DNA of 64,000 nucleotides, from NCBI GenBank assembly GCA_023392535.1, contig JAEVYY010000009.1, positions 372,001 to 436,000 of the forward strand, read 5' to 3'. The notes under the pieces are model-generated. The model saw nothing but the letters and a program-made list of their open reading frames with translations, did no database searches and had not been told where the DNA came from. This document shows positions 32,542-41,618 of this stretch, piece after piece. This DNA comes from Bacillota bacterium. GTDB lineage: Bacteria > Bacillota > Clostridia > Lachnospirales > Lachnospiraceae. Within the stretch, counting starts at the first letter, position 1; every line of letters begins with the position of its first letter. Position numbers and translations under genes: made by a program.

Positions 32542-33951
32542 ATGCTATATTTAAATCTTGACAGAACGCATACGCGTTCCTATTCCAAACAGATATATAC
32601 ACAAATTAGGGAAAAAATTTTCTCTGGCATATTGAAAGCCAACGATAAACTTCCCTCAACTCGTGACTTATCAAAAAATTTATGTGTTGCTCGAAATACA
32701 GTGCTAAATGCTTATGGTATGTTGGTGTCGGAAGGGTTGCTTTATAGTTTTCCTGGTGCAGGTTTTTTCGTAGGACCTGAAATTTTCAGTGAAAATCAAC
32801 CTACACCTATAACGGATTTGAGTTCTGCTTCGCTATCCGATATATCACTATCAAATGATTACATTAACTTTGATAGCGGAATACCAGCTTTGGATTTGTT
32901 TCCTAAGAGTAAGTGGAATCGGGCTACCACAATGGCATTGCATGAAGCCCCCATTTCTGCTTTGGGCTATGATGAGCCTCAGGGAAGGATAGAATTTAGA
33001 GAAGTTTTGTCCAATTATCTCAGACGTACCCGAGGAATTGAATGTATGCCGGAGCAAATCATTGTAACATCCGGAACAAAGCAGGGACTAACATTGGTTG
33101 CCAAATGCCTTCTAAATGCCCAAAGTGAAGTCTGGATAGAAAATCCCACCAACGAAAATGTTAAAAAGATTTTTTCGTATCATACAGACAATATTTACTC
33201 TCTTGAAGTTGACGAAGAAGGGATACGACCAGATTTGTTCCCCAAAGATAAAAAGCCTTCTTTCATCTTCGTTACACCTTCTCACCAATTTCCAATGGGA
33301 GGAATTCTATCTATAAAACGACGGTCCGAGCTTATACAATTTGCGCGTGAGAAAAATTGTTTTATTTTAGAAGATGATTACGATAGTGAATTTAACTATG
33401 AAGGCTTTCCAAGCAGCTCGTTGTTTGAGTTTGATGAGGAGCATGTTATATATACTGGAACATTCAGTAAGGTAATGTTCCCTTCATTGCGGCTGGGTTA
33501 TCTCGTTGTTCCTTCTTCACTTGTGCCACAGCTTCGAGAGTTAAAAAGATTAGCCGATCATCACTCCAATTCGATCTACCAGATTGCACTAATGAAATTT
33601 ATAGAAAATGGTGATTTTGAACGACATATTCGCCGTATGAAAAGAGCGTACAAGAAAAGGCGGGATGATCTTATTTCCATGCTTCACTTGAAATTTGGTG
33701 AAATGGTTAAAATATATGGTTCTCGTGCCGGCATGCATATCGTCGCTGAATTTGAGGGAGTCATTTTTACAAATGAGTGTGTAAATCGTCTGTTGAAATC
33801 AGGAATATATGTAATTCCAGTAGAACAGCATTCTTTTATAGGAAGTAACCACCTTCATCAAATTATCTTAGGATATGCACAATTGAATTATCAAGATATG
33901 ATAAGAGGTTTGGATATACTAAAAACGGAAATAGAAACACAAAAGACCTGA
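32542..33951 (+). CDS. MocR/GabR-type GntR regulator with aminotransferase domain
   Basis: 469 residues. Residues 1-75 are a GntR winged helix (YSKQIYTQIREKIFSGILKANDKLPSTRDLSKNLCVARNTVLNAY). The rest is a fold type I aminotransferase domain with EDDYDSEFNYEG and the PLP lysine in GTFSKVMFPSLRLGYLV. Such proteins sense PLP or an amino-compound bound to it and usually regulate a divergent neighbour, here the EamA transporter. AGGAG lies seven bases before the ATG. Confidence 0.92.
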   Translation: MLYLNLDRTHTRSYSKQIYTQIREKIFSGILKANDKLPSTRDLSKNLCVARNTVLNAYGMLVSEGLLYSFPGAGFFVGPEIFSENQPTPITDLSSASLSDISLSNDYINFDSGIPALDLFPKSKWNRATTMALHEAPISALGYDEPQGRIEFREVLSNYLRRTRGIECMPEQIIVTSGTKQGLTLVAKCLLNAQSEVWIENPTNENVKKIFSYHTDNIYSLEVDEEGIRPDLFPKDKKPSFIFVTPSHQFPMGGILSIKRRSELIQFAREKNCFILEDDYDSEFNYEGFPSSSLFEFDEEHVIYTGTFSKVMFPSLRLGYLVVPSSLVPQLRELKRLADHHSNSIYQIALMKFIENGDFERHIRRMKRAYKKRRDDLISMLHLKFGEMVKIYGSRAGMHIVAEFEGVIFTNECVNRLLKSGIYVIPVEQHSFIGSNHLHQIILGYAQLNYQDMIRGLDILKTEIETQKT

Positions 33952-34007
33952 CAAAATAAACGAATACGCATATGCTATCGCGTATTCGTAAATTTGTCAG
34001 ATCTTGC
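33944..34007. terminator. bidirectional terminator between MocR and the enoate reductase gene
   Basis: Core 10-bp stem ACGAATACGC / GCGTATTCGT (33960-33969, 33980-33989), extended outward by imperfect arms of the form GACCTGACAAA / TTTGTCAGATC. It lies between two convergent genes. Confidence 0.7.
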
Positions 34008-34027
34008 TGATGTCTCAGTTTCAACAA

Positions 34028-36016
34028 TTACAATTCTCTGGCGAGCTCATACGAATTCCAAATAGAATACATAATGTTGTGTACCTTCTGGGAATCTCCG
34101 ATATTATGGACAGGGATATCCATATCCTTCAATTTATCATACAATTCATTATTCTCGCGGTAACCAATCGCTGCAATAACGGTCTCAGCCAGGAACGTTT
34201 GTTCTCCTTCTGGAGTTTCCGCTGTCACTTTTCCCTCTTCTATACTCTTTACGGCACTGCTTTTATAGATATCCACCTTATGGAATGCCAGCAGATCCAC
34301 AAGCATATCATGATTCATATGTGGTAGCACACCGTGACCGCCCAGAATATCTTTCTGCATTTCAATAACTGTAACCTTAGAACCGCTCTGTGCAAGCCAT
34401 AGAGCAGTTTCGCAGCCGACCAGTCCGCCGCCGATTACAACAACCTGTTTTCCTGCTTTTGCTTTTCCAAGGAGGACTTCATCAGCGGTAGTCACATAAG
34501 TCTTAGTTCCAAACTTGCTTTGAATCGGCTTAGAACCAGTAGCTGTGATAATTTCATCTGGCTTATAATCGGATATATTATTTGCTGTGATCTCACATTC
34601 CATCTTGACTTCCACGTTCAGAAGCTCAAGCTGCCTCTGATACCATTTGACCAGAGATCTGTCATACCGCTTAAAATGAGGAACACCACCCGGAATCAGA
34701 TTCCCTCCAAGGTTTCCGCTCTTTTCACATAGAGTAACCCGATGTCCCCTTTCAGCCAACACTCTTGCCGCTTCCATTCCTGCTATGCCGCCTCCAATAA
34801 CAAGAACATGCTTCTTCTGATCAGCCGGTACAAGCCCATAAATTTTTTCTCTGCCGCATGCCGGATTCACGGCACAACTTACAGGGGCGTTTGAAATCCT
34901 GCCAAGACAGCCTTCATGGCAGCCAAGGCATGGTCTGATTTCATCAAGCTTTCCTGTTCTTACCTTCTCTGGATAGTACGGATCAGTCAAAAGCTGTCTT
35001 CCAAGTCCGATGATGTCACAGGAATCGCCAAGTGCTTCGATTGCCATCTCTGGGTTTTCCATTCTTCCAGCCAGAATAACAGGAATATCTACATTCTGCT
35101 TTACAATTCTACCGAATTCACGATACATTCCATCTTCAAAATACATAGGCGGATGATTCCAATACCAGGAATCGTAGGTACCCGCATCCACATTCAATGC
35201 GTCATAGCCTGCTGCCACCAGAATTTTAGCTGCTGCGATCCCTTCTTCGATATCCTTACCGGCCTCTTCATAATCTTCGCCTGGAAGTCCGCCATGACGG
35301 ATTCCCTTCATGCAGCTTTTTAAGCTGTAGCGGAGGCTGACTGGGAAGTCAGGTCCACAGGCCGCTTTGATTCCTTTCACGATGTCTGTCGTGACTCTGA
35401 GCCGGTTTTCCAGCGAACCGCCATACTCGTCCTTCCTGCGATTGAAAAGAGAAATAGCAAACTGGTCCAGAAGATATCCTTCATGAACCGCATGGATTTC
35501 TACGCCGTCAAAGCCAGCTTTTTTTGCAACAACTGCGGACATAATAAATTTCTGAATCAGGTTCTTAATTTCTTCAACCGTCATTTCTCTATGCTTGATA
35601 CTAGGATCAAATCTGTTTTCATTTTCCGACGGTGAAATAAACTTAGTAGCAAATCCAGGCAGAGCACTTCTCCCAAGACCTCCGGTAAGCTGAAGAAATA
35701 TCTTTGTGCCGTATGCATGGATTCTTTCATTCATCTGATACGCTTCATGAATAAAAGCCAGAGGATTCTGTGAGGGACATGGGAGCCCTGGTCTGACTAT
35801 ACCTTCAATATCCAGATCCACACTACAAATCCCAGTAATAATCAATCCGATTCCGCCCTTTGCCCTTTCTACATAATACTCTTGCAGCCTCTGGTTCATA
35901 GCACCCAAAGCATTGGCATATCCGACAGGTCCCATCGGTGCCATGGATAATTTGTTCTTTAATTGTACTTTCCCGATATGTGCCGGCTCAAAAATCTCTT
36001 TGTATATTGTACTCAT
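34028..36016 (-). CDS. 2-enoate reductase-family NADH:flavin oxidoreductase (FMN, 4Fe-4S, FAD)
   Basis: 662 residues. An N-terminal old-yellow-enzyme barrel (LKNKLSMAPMGPVG, GFDGVEIHAVHEGYLLDQF, YGGSLENR, DIIGLGRQLLTDP) is followed by the cluster motif CLGCHEGCLGR...CAVNPACG. A C-terminal FAD/NAD-binding part follows, with two dinucleotide-binding loops (VIGGGIAGMEAARVLAERG; VVIGGGLVGCETALWLA). This is the plan of 2,4-dienoyl-CoA reductase, 2-enoate/cinnamate reductase and BaiCD. It reduces an activated C=C bond with NADH. It is the third gene of an operon whose first two genes encode an aconitase-X dehydratase, so its substrate is probably the unsaturated product of that enzyme (inference). 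GGAGG lies seven bases before the ATG. Confidence 0.93.
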   Translation of the reverse strand: MSTIYKEIFEPAHIGKVQLKNKLSMAPMGPVGYANALGAMNQRLQEYYVERAKGGIGLIITGICSVDLDIEGIVRPGLPCPSQNPLAFIHEAYQMNERIHAYGTKIFLQLTGGLGRSALPGFATKFISPSENENRFDPSIKHREMTVEEIKNLIQKFIMSAVVAKKAGFDGVEIHAVHEGYLLDQFAISLFNRRKDEYGGSLENRLRVTTDIVKGIKAACGPDFPVSLRYSLKSCMKGIRHGGLPGEDYEEAGKDIEEGIAAAKILVAAGYDALNVDAGTYDSWYWNHPPMYFEDGMYREFGRIVKQNVDIPVILAGRMENPEMAIEALGDSCDIIGLGRQLLTDPYYPEKVRTGKLDEIRPCLGCHEGCLGRISNAPVSCAVNPACGREKIYGLVPADQKKHVLVIGGGIAGMEAARVLAERGHRVTLCEKSGNLGGNLIPGGVPHFKRYDRSLVKWYQRQLELLNVEVKMECEITANNISDYKPDEIITATGSKPIQSKFGTKTYVTTADEVLLGKAKAGKQVVVIGGGLVGCETALWLAQSGSKVTVIEMQKDILGGHGVLPHMNHDMLVDLLAFHKVDIYKSSAVKSIEEGKVTAETPEGEQTFLAETVIAAIGYRENNELYDKLKDMDIPVHNIGDSQKVHNIMYSIWNSYELAREL

Positions 36017-36038
36017 GTATTACCTCCATATTTTTCTA

Positions 36039-36479
36039 TTAAAATAGTGTTACAGTACCATCTTCCGCTACTTCCACCATCTGCCCCTCCTGAACCGATT
36101 CCAGGAAGCGATCTCCCAATCCATCGACCGTTACAATCTTTGTATTTTCCCAAATATCTGCCAGTAGAACTCCTGAAATCGCCAGTGACTCGGCTGTCGC
36201 CGAAAACAGCATTGCTTTGGGCTGAATCCCCATGGATGCGACGGTCTGAATCAGCATCCCTGCCGTTGTGGAACCAATCACCTGAGGGATGCACAGAATT
36301 GCTCCTGAGAGATCTTTCTGGAACAGTTCCGGGTTGTTCTGGTCTGTGCACAGATGCTGTTTCCCGTTAGATACCAGCGCCCCCATATAGGAGGAAAGAA
36401 CGTTAAATCCCTTCTGAGAAACCATCGCGTTTCCCCTGACCTGCCCTGGTATGACTGCTCTTCCCTGAAATCTATCCAT
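36039..36479 (-). CDS. aconitase X swivel domain protein (small subunit, DUF126)
   Basis: 146 residues. It matches the DUF126 swivelling domain that forms the second half of aconitase-X enzymes: GRAVIPGQVRGNAMVSQKGFNVLSSY at the start, ILCIPQVIGSTTAGMLIQTVASMGIQPKAMLF in the middle (the GS-x-x-x-G loop bears the catalytic serine in characterised members), and IVTVDGLGDRF at the end. It overlaps the large-subunit gene by eight bases and is followed 22 bases later by the enoate reductase. The two chains should assemble into one dehydratase. Confidence 0.88.
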   Translation of the reverse strand: MDRFQGRAVIPGQVRGNAMVSQKGFNVLSSYMGALVSNGKQHLCTDQNNPELFQKDLSGAILCIPQVIGSTTAGMLIQTVASMGIQPKAMLFSATAESLAISGVLLADIWENTKIVTVDGLGDRFLESVQEGQMVEVAEDGTVTLF

Positions 36480-37752
36480 TGCAAAGACCTCCTTTTACTA
36501 CAAGATTTACAAGTTCCTTGTCGTCTACATACCGAGCTGATGAATAGGTCCTCAACTTATTGGAATTTGTAATTATCGGTTTTTTTGCACAAAGTGGATT
36601 TGACATATACATCAAGGGACAGATATGAGACACCTTCACTCCTGTTTTCAGAAGCCGGCCGTAGTACTCTGTCTCTCTGAATCTTGCGATGACGTCTGGT
36701 GCACTGGTTATAACAGTGTCCACCACTATTTTGTCCTGGCCGGTTTCACTGAGGGCCTGTTCAAAAAGTTTGGTCCATTCTGTCAACTGGTTAAAAGATG
36801 CATGAGGACATCCAATAAATGCTCTGTCAGGTCTCGCGTTTTTATCTGCCCAAAGAACCGGATAGGAGTTTACCACTCTCTCCAGCTCCGCATCATCGAT
36901 TACATATACGGATGCATTTTCTCTGATCAGTTTTTCTCCGTATTTTTTTGCCTCCGGTGTCAGATTCTCTACATGGTAAAGTGCAACTGCACCGTTTGAG
37001 GCAGTTGCAGCCCCCATATCCTTTAAGTAATCCTTTGCCGTCTGCGTCATTGTATTTCCCAAAAACTGATCCAGACCTTTTATGTATGGTACCTTTTCCA
37101 CTACCATCATCCCAATGGCACTTCCCAAAATCTGTGGGCGAGGAATTTTGGTTGTTTTCAGTTCTATGATCCAGTCAGCATTTCTTCCTTCATCCGTAAG
37201 GAAACCAAATTTCGGCGTCTTTCCAATAATCCCGCTAAAAAATTCCATTACACCAGAAGTCCTGTTTGTCCGGGCACCGAGCACAGAGTTGGCATAAACC
37301 ACCGCCGAGGATTCCGCCCAAGCCAGATTGTCCCCGTAATTTGGAGTGTTGCCCACCTCATCTAAATAACAAGCACAAGTATAGGCATTTTGATCCTTCA
37401 TTCCAAGCTTTACCAGCATGCTTTCGTATTCCTTTTGCGTACCGTATAACAGTTGGTACATCTCCTTCTCCTGCTGGTTAGCGGGTACATTCTCATAATC
37501 AAGAGGCTGCGGATCTGCCGTGAAAGGCAGCTTTGTCTTGATTCCCGCGTCAATCATCTCTTTCATAATTTTTGACAGAGGCTTTAGAGCCGGCATTCCA
37601 AAAGAGCATACAAGATGCACTGGTCCATCTAAAGATACAAAGCATTCCGCGTCATACATGTTCCCGTACCTTACAAGTGTCTCCATTGTTTTTTGCAGAA
37701 TATCTCCCTGTTTTCCATTGAGTATATCCAGCTCTTCATTTGTTAACTTCAT
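36472..37752 (-). CDS. aconitase X catalytic domain protein (large subunit, DUF521)
   Basis: 426 residues. The family hallmark CACYLDEVGNTPNYGDNLAWAESSAVVYANSVLGARTNR (about residues 128-166) carries an iron-sulfur-ligand cysteine and the substrate loop. A second cysteine lies in AFIGCPHAS, and SNPLCAKKP near the C-terminus fits the third. Characterised AcnX enzymes are dehydratases: cis-3-hydroxy-L-proline dehydratase in bacteria and mevalonate 5-phosphate dehydratase in archaea. Neither substrate is proven here. AAGGAG lies seven bases before the ATG. First gene of the operon, divergent from a TetR gene. Confidence 0.9.
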   Translation of the reverse strand: MKLTNEELDILNGKQGDILQKTMETLVRYGNMYDAECFVSLDGPVHLVCSFGMPALKPLSKIMKEMIDAGIKTKLPFTADPQPLDYENVPANQQEKEMYQLLYGTQKEYESMLVKLGMKDQNAYTCACYLDEVGNTPNYGDNLAWAESSAVVYANSVLGARTNRTSGVMEFFSGIIGKTPKFGFLTDEGRNADWIIELKTTKIPRPQILGSAIGMMVVEKVPYIKGLDQFLGNTMTQTAKDYLKDMGAATASNGAVALYHVENLTPEAKKYGEKLIRENASVYVIDDAELERVVNSYPVLWADKNARPDRAFIGCPHASFNQLTEWTKLFEQALSETGQDKIVVDTVITSAPDVIARFRETEYYGRLLKTGVKVSHICPLMYMSNPLCAKKPIITNSNKLRTYSSARYVDDKELVNLVVKGGLCNG

Positions 37753-37920
37753 AATCTTCTCCTTTCAGTTTTTTCACAAGTATTTTGACCGAACACTGTT
37801 ATGTAAATAGTAGCATTTTGATATTCTTTTGTCAATTAGATTCCGTGGGGTCTTCTTGCTTTATTTCAGTAAAAAGTTTATTATTAAGAAAAACTATACT
37901 TAATTGGAGCAAAATCATTT

Positions 37921-38520
37921 ATGGCAAGAACGAAAAGAGACGAGCAGGCCGCCCAAACAAAAAATAACATCATACGGGTTGCCTTGCATTTAATTCAAAA
38001 AAAAGGGTATCACAACATGAGTATCCGGCAGTTATGCCAGGATGCCGGTATCTCTACTGGAGCATTTTACCATCATTTCAGTTCCAAAGAAGAGATGATT
38101 AACAAGGGGTTCGCCCTGTACGATGATGCCTTGGATCTTTTACTTCAGCATTATGAATTCCAAAATCCCGTAGAAGATATAAAATATATATTACTTCATC
38201 AGACAAAATTTGTTATGGAAGAATCGGCCAACCTTACAAAAGAGCTATATATTGCTCAGTTATCAACAGATATTAAATATTCTGTAAAGCCAGTAAGAAA
38301 ATACTATCAGACTGTAGAAGATTTAACAGGAAAAGCTTTAGAGAAAGGTATCATTCATACTGATATGACGGTGCAAGAGCTATCCGCCTTTCTGATTCGA
38401 ATCAATCGGGGCGTTATTATTGACTGGTGTCTCAACGATTATTCCTATGATCTTATGAAACAGGCAGAAAAGGATCTGCTATTCGTTCTGGACAAGTTGA
38501 CAGCTCCTCTGCCTCATTAA
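37921..38520 (+). CDS. TetR/AcrR family transcriptional regulator
   Basis: 199 residues. The N-terminal helix-turn-helix is clear (IIRVALHLIQKKGYHNMSIRQLCQDAGISTGAFYHHFSSKEEMI), followed by a helical ligand-binding domain. The 168-base region shared with the divergent AcnX operon makes it the likely local regulator, with the pathway substrate as a possible inducer. The GGAG is eleven bases from the ATG, which is long. An ATTAAG/CTTAAT pair (37883-37888 and 37899-37904) is a weak operator candidate. Confidence 0.9.
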   Translation: MARTKRDEQAAQTKNNIIRVALHLIQKKGYHNMSIRQLCQDAGISTGAFYHHFSSKEEMINKGFALYDDALDLLLQHYEFQNPVEDIKYILLHQTKFVMEESANLTKELYIAQLSTDIKYSVKPVRKYYQTVEDLTGKALEKGIIHTDMTVQELSAFLIRINRGVIIDWCLNDYSYDLMKQAEKDLLFVLDKLTAPLPH

Positions 38521-38627
38521 AACGTATTATGAACATATCTTGAAATGATTAAAAATTTTGAGTTACTATCTAGCTGCTCTACCGTCCGATGTTTTTTCAG
38601 TCTATCCATTTAATTTTGAGTACAAAA

Positions 38628-38655
38628 AAACTACTAGCTCAATAGTTAGTAGTTT
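38628..38655 (-). terminator. terminator of the 44-residue DUF6440-like gene
   Basis: Stem AAACTACTA / TAGTAGTTT (arms 38628-38636 and 38647-38655) followed on the minus strand by seven T. It overlaps the stop codon of the small gene. The rest of 38521-38645 shows no gene. Confidence 0.75.
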
Positions 38656-38780
38656 AATAATTTTACTTTAGCAGAAGAAGCGTCTCTGTGCCATAAATAA
38701 TTAATTCCTGTTTCCTTATAAACCCATATTTCGGTTCGTACCATCGAGCCCTGACTATAAGTTTTTTCAAATCTATTCAT
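38646..38780 (-). CDS. 44-residue DUF6440-like small protein
   Basis: A short frame with AAAGGAG seven bases before its ATG. It begins MNRFEKTYSQGSMVRTEIWV and continues with YKETGINYLW. This matches the N-terminal two thirds of the small Clostridial DUF6440-like family (RFEK-x-Y-x-x-x-x-x-x-T-E-I-W-V-D-x-E-T-G-V-N-Y). The usual ending, a glycine-rich GGLTPLLD stretch, is missing and replaced by HRDASSAKVKLLNY. Since the gene keeps a good binding site and its own terminator, it is probably a shortened but expressed member. Function unknown. Confidence 0.6.
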   Translation of the reverse strand: MNRFEKTYSQGSMVRTEIWVYKETGINYLWHRDASSAKVKLLNY

Positions 38781-38902
38781 TATAAATCTCCTTTCAAACT
38801 TCTATTTATTATTATATTCTTATTGGTATCAAAGAAGATAGAGACCCAAACCTATTGCTTCACCATCGCTATAAAAACAGCTTTCATATAAATAAAAACA
38901 AC

Positions 38903-39892
38903 CTACGTTATAGGAATCGTAAGTACATAGCAATTTATTGCTTTTGATCTTTCGAGTATGCAATTATTAACAAGTGTCAGCAGACTCTCAACTTCAGTTT
39001 TACTTAATTTATTCGAAATTTCTATTTCAGGATTTTCACCGTTACATCCCCATATAGGCTCATTAATTTCATTAGTCAAAATATTAATTGGACTTATCTC
39101 ATTACTGGTTTGCTTCACAAATGTATCAAAATGAAAAAATTTTACATAAGTTTCAAAATTAGTAAAATGTCCAAGCCAAATATTCAGATTGGAATTTCTT
39201 GTATTCTGTCTGTTCATAATCGTATTCTTGTTTATTTTTTTATACCAATTCTTTATTTCCCATAAGGTTAAATCAACTCGGTCCTGAATATAATACTTTC
39301 GGCTAGAATTTATCTTTCCACCTCTACTTTGATTATAGGTATCATAAAATGGTCTTGGCCACAGAAACGATCCCCCAATTGTTCTTGACCCAATAATCCA
39401 ATCTGTCACTTGCTTTACTGCTTCATCAATGTTTATGTTTTTCTTAATATACAGGTCATATGGATGCGATTTTTCATTCGATGGAGCAGAGAAACCCAAC
39501 TGATCAGATCTCAAGTAGAACAAATCAACTTCTTCTTTATTTTTATTGGTTTGACTCACCTTAATTCCTTTATCTTCTACAAATTCATAATTAAATTTTC
39601 CCTTCAATTCATTTACTAACTGTTCTTCTCTTTTTCTTAGAAACATAATTAACTGATTAAAAAAAAGATGATTATAACCTTTTTTATATGTTTGGTCTGG
39701 ATCACAATAGTTTTTACGAACGTCTAAAGACTCTTCCAACGAACTGATGTATGAATCACAAAATCCTTTTATATATACCTGCTTCCAGTCATTTAGCTCA
39801 TTACTTTCAATCTTAACCGCTTTATTCATTCCATCTTTATCCAAAACACAATATGTAATTATTTCTTTATCTTCCATATCTCTATTCTCCAT
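38903..39892 (-). CDS. uncharacterised protein, probable DUF6994 family
   Basis: 329 residues, soluble, lysine/asparagine-rich. The block TDWIIGSRTIGGSFLWPRP, then NQSRGGK and DRVDLTLWEIKNWYKK, is what I associate with DUF6994 proteins (GG-x-x-LWPR ... N-x-x-RGG ... DR-x-DLTL). No enzymatic motif is evident. It lies 105 bases downstream of the predicted nuclease gene in the same direction and may belong to that cluster. Assignment to the family is from memory of the motif, so moderate. Confidence 0.6.
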   Translation of the reverse strand: MENRDMEDKEIITYCVLDKDGMNKAVKIESNELNDWKQVYIKGFCDSYISSLEESLDVRKNYCDPDQTYKKGYNHLFFNQLIMFLRKREEQLVNELKGKFNYEFVEDKGIKVSQTNKNKEEVDLFYLRSDQLGFSAPSNEKSHPYDLYIKKNINIDEAVKQVTDWIIGSRTIGGSFLWPRPFYDTYNQSRGGKINSSRKYYIQDRVDLTLWEIKNWYKKINKNTIMNRQNTRNSNLNIWLGHFTNFETYVKFFHFDTFVKQTSNEISPINILTNEINEPIWGCNGENPEIEISNKLSKTEVESLLTLVNNCILERSKAINCYVLTIPIT

Positions 39893-39997
39893 CTATATTT
39901 ACATTACACAATGATTAGTTTCATCCATCCTATCGCTTCAACCCGTCTTGAGTGTATGCGTTGGACATCAACACAACCATCTCCACATATATGTAAA

Positions 39998-41233
39998 TTA
40001 ATACGGACTATTTTTGTACATTTCTTCATCATCAGTCAGTTCATCATACGGGTAAGGAATTGGTGCATAAAAAATTCTCTGTTCTACATAATCATCGATA
40101 AGATTTCTTCCACACCCTCTACAATTATTTCCGTCTCGCTTTTCAAAATAATCTTTGATATATTGAATCTGGCTTTCATCATCCATCTCTGGTTGTTGTT
40201 TAATCGCTTCAAAACAACCACATTCACAAAACAGGAACATCGTTACATAAGGACTAAATCCACAATCGGGGCATGCTATTCCAAAAAATCCTTGTACATT
40301 CGCCATAATAGGATGTCCGCATTTTGGGCATCTTTTTGCTCCTATCAAAAGACTCAGAATGAACTCTTTTCTGTATGCTTTTCTCCATCCACTAGATATT
40401 CTTTTCTTGGCAATTTTAAATCCATGATATAATTCATCCCTTTTCTGTAATGCTTCTGGACTTTTGATATATCCATTTTCTATTCTCTTATATCCGGCTT
40501 GCAAAGATATTCCCGAAAAAGCGCTCATACAACCAATTTTTTTATTGATTATTATTTCCAAGTCTCCTTTTGAAAAAAATGACCTATTACGACGTAATTC
40601 AGCAAACTTAACTGTAAGACCATTAAATAATGCATCAACTAATATATCACCCGGATCCTTAAAAGAATAATACAAGCGCATATTTCTCGAAAAAATAGCT
40701 TTAGTATCATGTCCGTCTCTAAATAGAGGTCGTTGTACAATACGCAACCGATTGATAATTGTAGCAAATTCTTTCAAAGAATAATCATTTTCAATCTCTT
40801 GTTTTATTCGTTCCTTCTTATCTTCTGTTTCATATTCATTCAAATATACGTTTATATAATCATCTAACTGATCTCTGATATTTTTCCCATTAATCTTAAA
40901 ATTCTCAAATGTGATTAGCACAAAATAGTTATTAGTCTTGCTTTCATCTTCATCTATTTTCTTAAAATCAGAAAGAATTTCATAAAAAGTTGTAGAGTTT
41001 AGTACACCGCTTTTAACTTGAATGTACACATGATTGTGCTGATTAAATATTTCCAAATCTTCATCACCCTCACATTTTATACAAAAATCTTGCAAATCAC
41101 ATTCTAGTTTAAAAGGGTCAACACTATTAATTTGTTCAATTGCTAAAACAGCCGCAATCGAATCTTGATTTGAAATCTTAGAATTTACCTTCCCCCCGAT
41201 TTTCTTTTTCCCACTATAATCTCCCATTCTCAA
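39998..41233 (-). CDS. predicted Cap4/DUF4297-like nuclease with C-terminal zinc ribbons
   Basis: 411 residues. The N-terminal part (about 21-95) reads as a restriction-endonuclease fold of the DUF4297/Cap4 type: QDSIAAVLAIEQI, then LECDLQDF, GDEDLEIF and HVYIQVKSG with the catalytic Q/E-x-K at residues 72-74. A helical middle follows. The C-terminal 110 residues hold four Cys pairs (CPKCG, CPDCG, CECG, CRGCG), i.e. two zinc ribbons. Cap4-type nucleases are effectors of anti-phage systems, so a defence role is inferred. GGAG is five bases before the TTG at 41233 and eleven before the ATG at 41227. It follows a 110-residue gene by 13 bases. Confidence 0.6.
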   Translation of the reverse strand: MRMGDYSGKKKIGGKVNSKISNQDSIAAVLAIEQINSVDPFKLECDLQDFCIKCEGDEDLEIFNQHNHVYIQVKSGVLNSTTFYEILSDFKKIDEDESKTNNYFVLITFENFKINGKNIRDQLDDYINVYLNEYETEDKKERIKQEIENDYSLKEFATIINRLRIVQRPLFRDGHDTKAIFSRNMRLYYSFKDPGDILVDALFNGLTVKFAELRRNRSFFSKGDLEIIINKKIGCMSAFSGISLQAGYKRIENGYIKSPEALQKRDELYHGFKIAKKRISSGWRKAYRKEFILSLLIGAKRCPKCGHPIMANVQGFFGIACPDCGFSPYVTMFLFCECGCFEAIKQQPEMDDESQIQYIKDYFEKRDGNNCRGCGRNLIDDYVEQRIFYAPIPYPYDELTDDEEMYKNSPY

Positions 41234-41246
41234 TTATTCTCCTTTG

Positions 41247-41579
41247 TCATATATAAATATTCTGATTGTATATACTTTTTCCTCTGTACAAAGGCTCTAA
41301 TTTCTCTACAGTTTTTTGGTATTCTACTAAACGATCTGCTAATTCATTATTAAAAATGGTTTCAATGCTGTTTTTAAATGTTGCACCTCCAAATAAATCA
41401 TAGAACTTTGTTGCATCCAAATTAACTAAATCTGTAGATCGGTTTAATGTGTAAAATTTTCCAAATATTCCATCAGTTATTGGTTGATTTTGAGTGGCAC
41501 AAACCTGAATAAAAGAATTCAAAATTGGATATGTGGAAAGTGGCACTAAAGGGAAATCAATAAAATTCTGACAACGCAT
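41247..41579 (-). CDS. small protein preceding the predicted nuclease
   Basis: 110 residues, no recognised family. It begins MRCQNFIDFPLVPLSTYP and contains NRSTDLVNLDATKFYDLFGG and a helical C-terminus. No good ribosome binding site precedes the ATG, and an in-frame stop lies nine codons upstream, so the frame is not simply longer. Short partner proteins of this size occur beside nuclease effectors in several defence systems (for example the middle components of ABC-three-component systems), which is a possible role. It is co-transcribed with the nuclease. Confidence 0.5.
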   Translation of the reverse strand: MRCQNFIDFPLVPLSTYPILNSFIQVCATQNQPITDGIFGKFYTLNRSTDLVNLDATKFYDLFGGATFKNSIETIFNNELADRLVEYQKTVEKLEPLYRGKSIYNQNIYI

Positions 41580-41618
41580 CTTTATTTGCCGTTCAATCTA
41601 GGCTTTTAACGCCCTTCC

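Noticed and set aside
38900..41600. CBASS or ABC-three-component defence system
   Set aside because: No cyclase, no ABC or SMC-type ATPase and no Cap2/Cap3 gene is present, so only a generic defence hypothesis is kept.
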